Assembly: GCA_020736575.1 (NCBI GenBank)
Contig: JAGPYM010000014.1
Location: forward strand, 372,001-436,000
DNA from: Thelonectria olida
Taxonomy: Eukaryota; Ascomycota; Sordariomycetes; Hypocreales; Nectriaceae
Direction of reading: 5' to 3'
Length of the DNA: 64,000 nt
The translations under genes were made by a program, and so were the position numbers. A model generated the notes under the pieces. It did not search any database, had not been told where the DNA came from, and worked only from the letters and a program-made list of their open reading frames with translations. Positions 60,751 through 64,000 of the stretch are shown here, piece by piece (the first letter of the stretch is position 1; the number at the start of each line of letters is the position of its first letter).

Positions 60751-61387
60751 AGAATGCGAGTGTGCTTGACGATGGGATGGAAAAGGTGGACGGGATATCT
60801 TTGGGGAACGGGTCATACCTCTGCATCGTACAAGGAATTTGCAGGATTCTACAAAAAAAGAACGGGCAATGTCATGGAGGCATTTTGGTTAACGACAAGG
60901 GCGTCAACAGCGACGCAGAATAAGGATGGATTTGGACGAGGCGCAACGGTTTCTTTTCAACATATACCAATATAATAGACAACTGGCACATACAGCGCAT
61001 AGGAAGCTGGAGGTTTATGTACAGTTGAAAATAAACTCTTCCAAAGTGGAATTCTTGAACTCGACAAACAAAAAACGACTATGGTATGCAGCGTACTCCT
61101 CTCGAACTTTTTGGCGTGTGAACTGAATCAACGTCTCGTTTCCCAACGCCTGGCTGTCTATTTTGACAATTGTTTACCTTCCCTTCCCTTCTTTTCACTC
61201 CCTCTTTTACTTTATCTTCTTGATGACCTCTAGGGTTCTCTCCTCGGTGATACAGGGATCAAAACCCTCCCAGAGCCAGTTATCCTTCTCAGGTATTGTA
61301 GGGCACTAATTCATCCCGAGATTTCTTCCAATCCTCTTCATCATGAGGAATCGGAGAAATCATTACCAGAGCCTACTTGACAGGATC
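60751..61387. other. Convergent 3' flanks
   Basis: A 637-bp spacer between the stop codons of the membrane-protein gene and the Srp40-like gene. No gene seen. Confidence 0.6.
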
Positions 61388-62608
61388 CTACTCGTCATCA
61401 AAGTAGATGCTCTTCTTCTCATGAATGTCGATGTTGCCGCCGCGGAAGCCGCCGCGCTTCTTCTTGTTCTTCTCCTTGGTGAAGCCCTTGCCCTTGGTCA
61501 CGATCAGGTCCTCGTGGGCGCGCTGCGAGTAGGACATGGACACGTATTCGTTAGAGGCGAAGCGCGGGTCAACCTTGATGTCCTTGGGAATGCGCGAGAA
61601 GGCCTCCTTCTGGACGCGGCGGCCGTTCTTATCATTGAGGACCGGGTCCGGGGGCAGAGGGGGGTTGGAGACGGGCTTTAGCGAGGGCGAGATGGACTTG
61701 TCGAGGGTGACGGAGGAGTCGGAGTCGTTGGCTCCGGCGGACTTTTTCGAGGGCTTTTCAGAGTCAGAGTCCGAGTCCGAGTCTGAAGAGGAGTCGGAGG
61801 ACGATGATGAGGCGCCAGAGTCAGGAAGGGGGACCTTGGCGGCCTTTTCGGCCTCGGATTCGCTGTCCGAGGAGTCGGAGTCAGAGCTTGAGGAAGAATC
61901 AGAGCCAGAATCGGAAGAATCCTCCCCAGAGTCGGAGTCGGAGTCGCTGCTCGAGTCACTGTCACTGCTCTCGGACGAGGAGCTGGAGGAGTCGCTCTTG
62001 GCGCGCTTCTGCTTCTTGGCTTTGGGTTCATCGTCGGAAGAGGACGAATCGGAATCGTCAGACGAGTCGGACTCAGACGAGGATGAGGATGAGGACGAGC
62101 TGCTGTCGTCGACGGGGGCCTTGCGCTTCAGGGTGTTGGTGGGCGCAGGAGCAGACTTCTTCGGCTTCTTCGGCTTCTCGTCCTCGCTGTCGCTGTCGCT
62201 ATCGTCGCTGCTGGACGAGCTCTCGGAGGAGGACTCTGCTGCGGCGTCGGCGTCCTTCATGTCCACATCCTCCTCGTCGCTGTCCGAGTCGCTTGATTCG
62301 GAGCTCGAGTCGCTTTCGCTGCTGGAGTCGTCGTTCTTGGACGTGGCCTTGCTAGTCTTCGTGGAAGCCTCCCAGGTCTGGAAGACGCCAACGAGGGTGG
62401 CGTCCTGGGCCGTCGAGTCGGAGCCGGCCCAGCCCTTCTTCTCGCGCTGCTTCTTGAAGGCGTCGTGGGCGCCGGTGAAGGAGTGGTCGGAGAGGAACGT
62501 CTCGACGAGGTCCATGAGCTCGCCTGGGGGAGGAGAGGCTTTCTTGGCGGCGTCCTTCTTGGAAGAGGCCTTGGCCTTGGCCTTGTCGGCCTTTTTGCTG
62601 GAGCCCAT
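61388..62608 (-). CDS. SRP40: Srp40/Nopp140-like nucleolar protein
   Basis: A single-exon gene of 406 residues. An N-terminal LisH-like helix pair (ELMDLVETFLSDHSFTGAHD) follows a Lys-rich start. Residues ~85-320 are alternating Ser/Asp/Glu clusters separated by Lys/Pro-rich basic patches, the pattern of casein-kinase-2-phosphorylated Nopp140 proteins. The last ~70 residues are the conserved SRP40 C-terminal domain (FSRIPKDIKVDPRFASNEYV and GGFRGGNIDIHEKKSIYFDDE). Such proteins chaperone snoRNPs and help ribosome biogenesis in the nucleolus. I use the ATG at 62608 (MGSSKKADKAKAK). An in-frame ATG at 62713 would add 35 less plausible residues. Codon bias in the Ser/Asp/Glu tract creates a long open frame on the opposite strand that is not a gene. 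Confidence 0.93.
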   Translation of the reverse strand: MGSSKKADKAKAKASSKKDAAKKASPPPGELMDLVETFLSDHSFTGAHDAFKKQREKKGWAGSDSTAQDATLVGVFQTWEASTKTSKATSKNDDSSSESDSSSESSDSDSDEEDVDMKDADAAAESSSESSSSSDDSDSDSEDEKPKKPKKSAPAPTNTLKRKAPVDDSSSSSSSSSSESDSSDDSDSSSSDDEPKAKKQKRAKSDSSSSSSESSDSDSSSDSDSDSGEDSSDSGSDSSSSSDSDSSDSESEAEKAAKVPLPDSGASSSSSDSSSDSDSDSDSEKPSKKSAGANDSDSSVTLDKSISPSLKPVSNPPLPPDPVLNDKNGRRVQKEAFSRIPKDIKVDPRFASNEYVSMSYSQRAHEDLIVTKGKGFTKEKNKKKRGGFRGGNIDIHEKKSIYFDDE

Positions 62609-63360
62609 TGCTGTGGTGGTTGAAGTTGTGGTAGGATTCAGCAGGTTGTTCGAGAAGAGCCAGGAAGGAGGATTCTGTTTCGAGCCGGACATGTGCTCAA
62701 TCTGGCGAATCAACGGTACAATTGAGGGTCGTCAAGCCAGACAAGAGGCAAGCAGGGAAGAAAAATGAATGCGGCTTTCCGCCTTTAGGAACGATAAGAG
62801 ACTCAAAGGCTTGCCAAAAAATTTCTGTGGATTTGGCGGAGGTTGGGTGGGGCGCTTGTGGCTTATCGGCGCAGCTAATTTCTTATCGGGAGGATGCACC
62901 GCTAAGACCAGCGGTTAAGTGGGAAGCATGTGTCAGGAACAAGGCACTTGGGAAGGAGGAGGTACCTAGAGGTGCCTCTCAAGCCTGCGTCCCAGGAGCA
63001 CAAGTACCCTGCAATCTCCTGTCGCATTAAGAACCGGACGCTTTGGCAGTCAGTACTCGTTGCCCCGTTGCTTTGCTTTCGCAGGTACAAAGAGTGTACG
63101 CAGCCGCTTTTTACTTCCCAAACAGGAGTTTCCCAAACAACACCACCGTCATCTGTCCAGAGTTCAACCCGTGCAAAGTCTCATTGGCTTTGTCAACGTC
63201 GAGCCGATATTTTCGGGTGCCTCCATCGAGTGTACAGCCTGCAGCCTGCAGCCTATCGACTTTCCCACAACATCCTCCGACCTGCAGCTGTCGAGACCAT
63301 TCGCGACTGTTTGTTCAGGCTTGCGTGCAGACTCCCAACCGCCGAACAGGTCTCATCATC
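62609..63360. promoter_or_regulatory. Shared upstream region of the Srp40-like and Rsm1-like genes
   Basis: A 752-bp spacer between divergent starts. TTGGCAGTC, CAGCCTGCAGCCTGCAGCC and similar short repeats occur near 63.2 kb. No gene seen. Confidence 0.5.
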
Positions 63361-64000
63361 ATGAACGCGACAAAGCGCAAGTTCAACACCTTGCTGCAAG
63401 GCCTGGGAAGCTCGCGCCCTCACAACGACGACCCCAATTCGTCACTCTCATCTCGAACCGCAGCTACAGCTTCACCAAGCTCGACACCCTCCCGAGCCTC
63501 TCTTCTCGACCCAGAGCTCCTCAAGAAGCGCCGCCGTCTGGGGCTACCCGACTCGACAGCCCCGATCTTAGACACGACGACCAAGGGTCTTTCTACCACA
63601 GTTTCATCTCTGCTCAGAACTTCGGAATCTGCAAAGACGAGTCGGACAGATGGGCCTGCCAAGTATTCGCCGACCGACCGGGGAGACCTTGTGAAGAGAC
63701 TCGCCACGTTTCAGGAGCTTACGGACTGGACGCCGAAGCCGGAACGGGTGAGCGAGATAGAATGGGCGAAGAGAGGATGGGTGTGTCATGGTAAAGAGAC
63801 GGTGCGGTGTCTGCTCTGTCATCGAGAACTGGTGGTCAAGGTCAACCGCAAAGTCGTGGACGGGAAAGAGATTCCCGTGCTAGTACCATCCGAAATTGGT
63901 CAGTTTATTCGAATCTTGCAGCGAATATTGAACCAAAATGCTAACTTGACGCAGAGGAAGCGTTGGTGGACAAGTACGCAGAGCTCATTGTTACGTCTCA
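63361..64000 (+). CDS. C3HC zinc-finger protein, Rsm1/NIPA-like (3' end missing)
   Basis: The coding sequence starts at the ATG in CATCATGAACGCG and runs in one exon to 63898. A 56-nt intron (GTCAGT...TGCTAAC...GCAG, 63899-63954) joins PSEI to EEALVDKYAELIVTS before the window ends. The first ~115 residues are Ser/Thr-rich with a basic KKRRR patch. The zinc-finger core follows, with RLATFQELTDWTPKPE and the finger WVCHGKETVRCLLCHREL. This is the start of the C3HC/Rsm1 domain; the remaining ligands lie outside. S. pombe Rsm1 acts in mRNA export and human NIPA (ZC3HC1) in nuclear-pore/basket and mitotic control. The frame has no stop within the window, so length cannot be judged. Confidence 0.85.
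   Translation, partial: MNATKRKFNTLLQGLGSSRPHNDDPNSSLSSRTAATASPSSTPSRASLLDPELLKKRRRLGLPDSTAPILDTTTKGLSTTVSSLLRTSESAKTSRTDGPAKYSPTDRGDLVKRLATFQELTDWTPKPERVSEIEWAKRGWVCHGKETVRCLLCHRELVVKVNRKVVDGKEIPVLVPSEIGQFIRILQRILNQNANLTQRKRWWTSTQSSLLRL

Noticed and set aside
61536..62768. A 410-codon plus-strand frame opposite the Srp40-like gene
   Set aside because: It is a mirror of the Ser/Asp/Glu codon tract on the other strand; the minus-strand product has the real SRP40 domain.

Overview
The window is nuclear DNA of a filamentous ascomycete (Pezizomycotina, most likely Sordariomycetes). The evidence is 49-119 nt introns with GT-AG ends and CTAAC/CTGAC-like branch points, CT-rich leaders ahead of start codons, fungal-specific families (velvet regulator, DUF3632, fungal bZIP, NB-ARC/TPR receptor, Dal5-type transporter) and 8-10 kb spacing in places. 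I joined exons by hand using splice sites, reading phase and protein continuity. I support 19 protein genes, two of them cut by the window edges, and no tRNA, rRNA, intact transposon or CRISPR array.

Layout. 1-4.8 kb: 3' end of a Hul4-type HECT ubiquitin ligase (+), an AlkB-type dioxygenase (-) and a mitochondrial EngB-type GTPase (+). 6.6-7.9 kb: a six-pass membrane protein of unknown role. 7.9-16.3 kb: an 8.4-kb gene-free stretch with a degenerate tandem repeat and a long CT-rich leader, ending at a velvet-domain developmental regulator (16.3-17.8 kb). 19.1-25.1 kb: TIM17, an asparaginase-2-type Ntn hydrolase, a DUF3632 protein and a bZIP factor.

26.8-33.6 kb is the most accessory-looking block: an NLR-like NB-ARC/TPR receptor with a short Asn-rich N terminus, then a divergent pair of TauD-type dioxygenase and Dal5-type MFS permease, suggesting uptake and oxidation of a sulfonate or similar anion. 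The dioxygenase carries a 17-nt GT...AG insert exactly inside its last iron-ligand motif.

34.2-64 kb is mostly housekeeping: a divergent protein kinase with coiled coil, a LYR-like/DUF1763 protein, an orphan 589-residue protein after a 5.5-kb gap, the proteasome activator Blm10/PA200 (1,962 aa), an ADGF-type adenosine deaminase with a lipidation signal, a four-pass membrane protein, an Srp40/Nopp140-type nucleolar protein and the 5' part of an Rsm1/NIPA-type C3HC zinc-finger gene.

No single operon-like system spans the window. The points most worth following are the candidate amyloid-signalling receptor, the dioxygenase mini-insert, the overlapping upstream ORF on the velvet gene, and the large gene-free regions in front of the velvet gene and the orphan gene.
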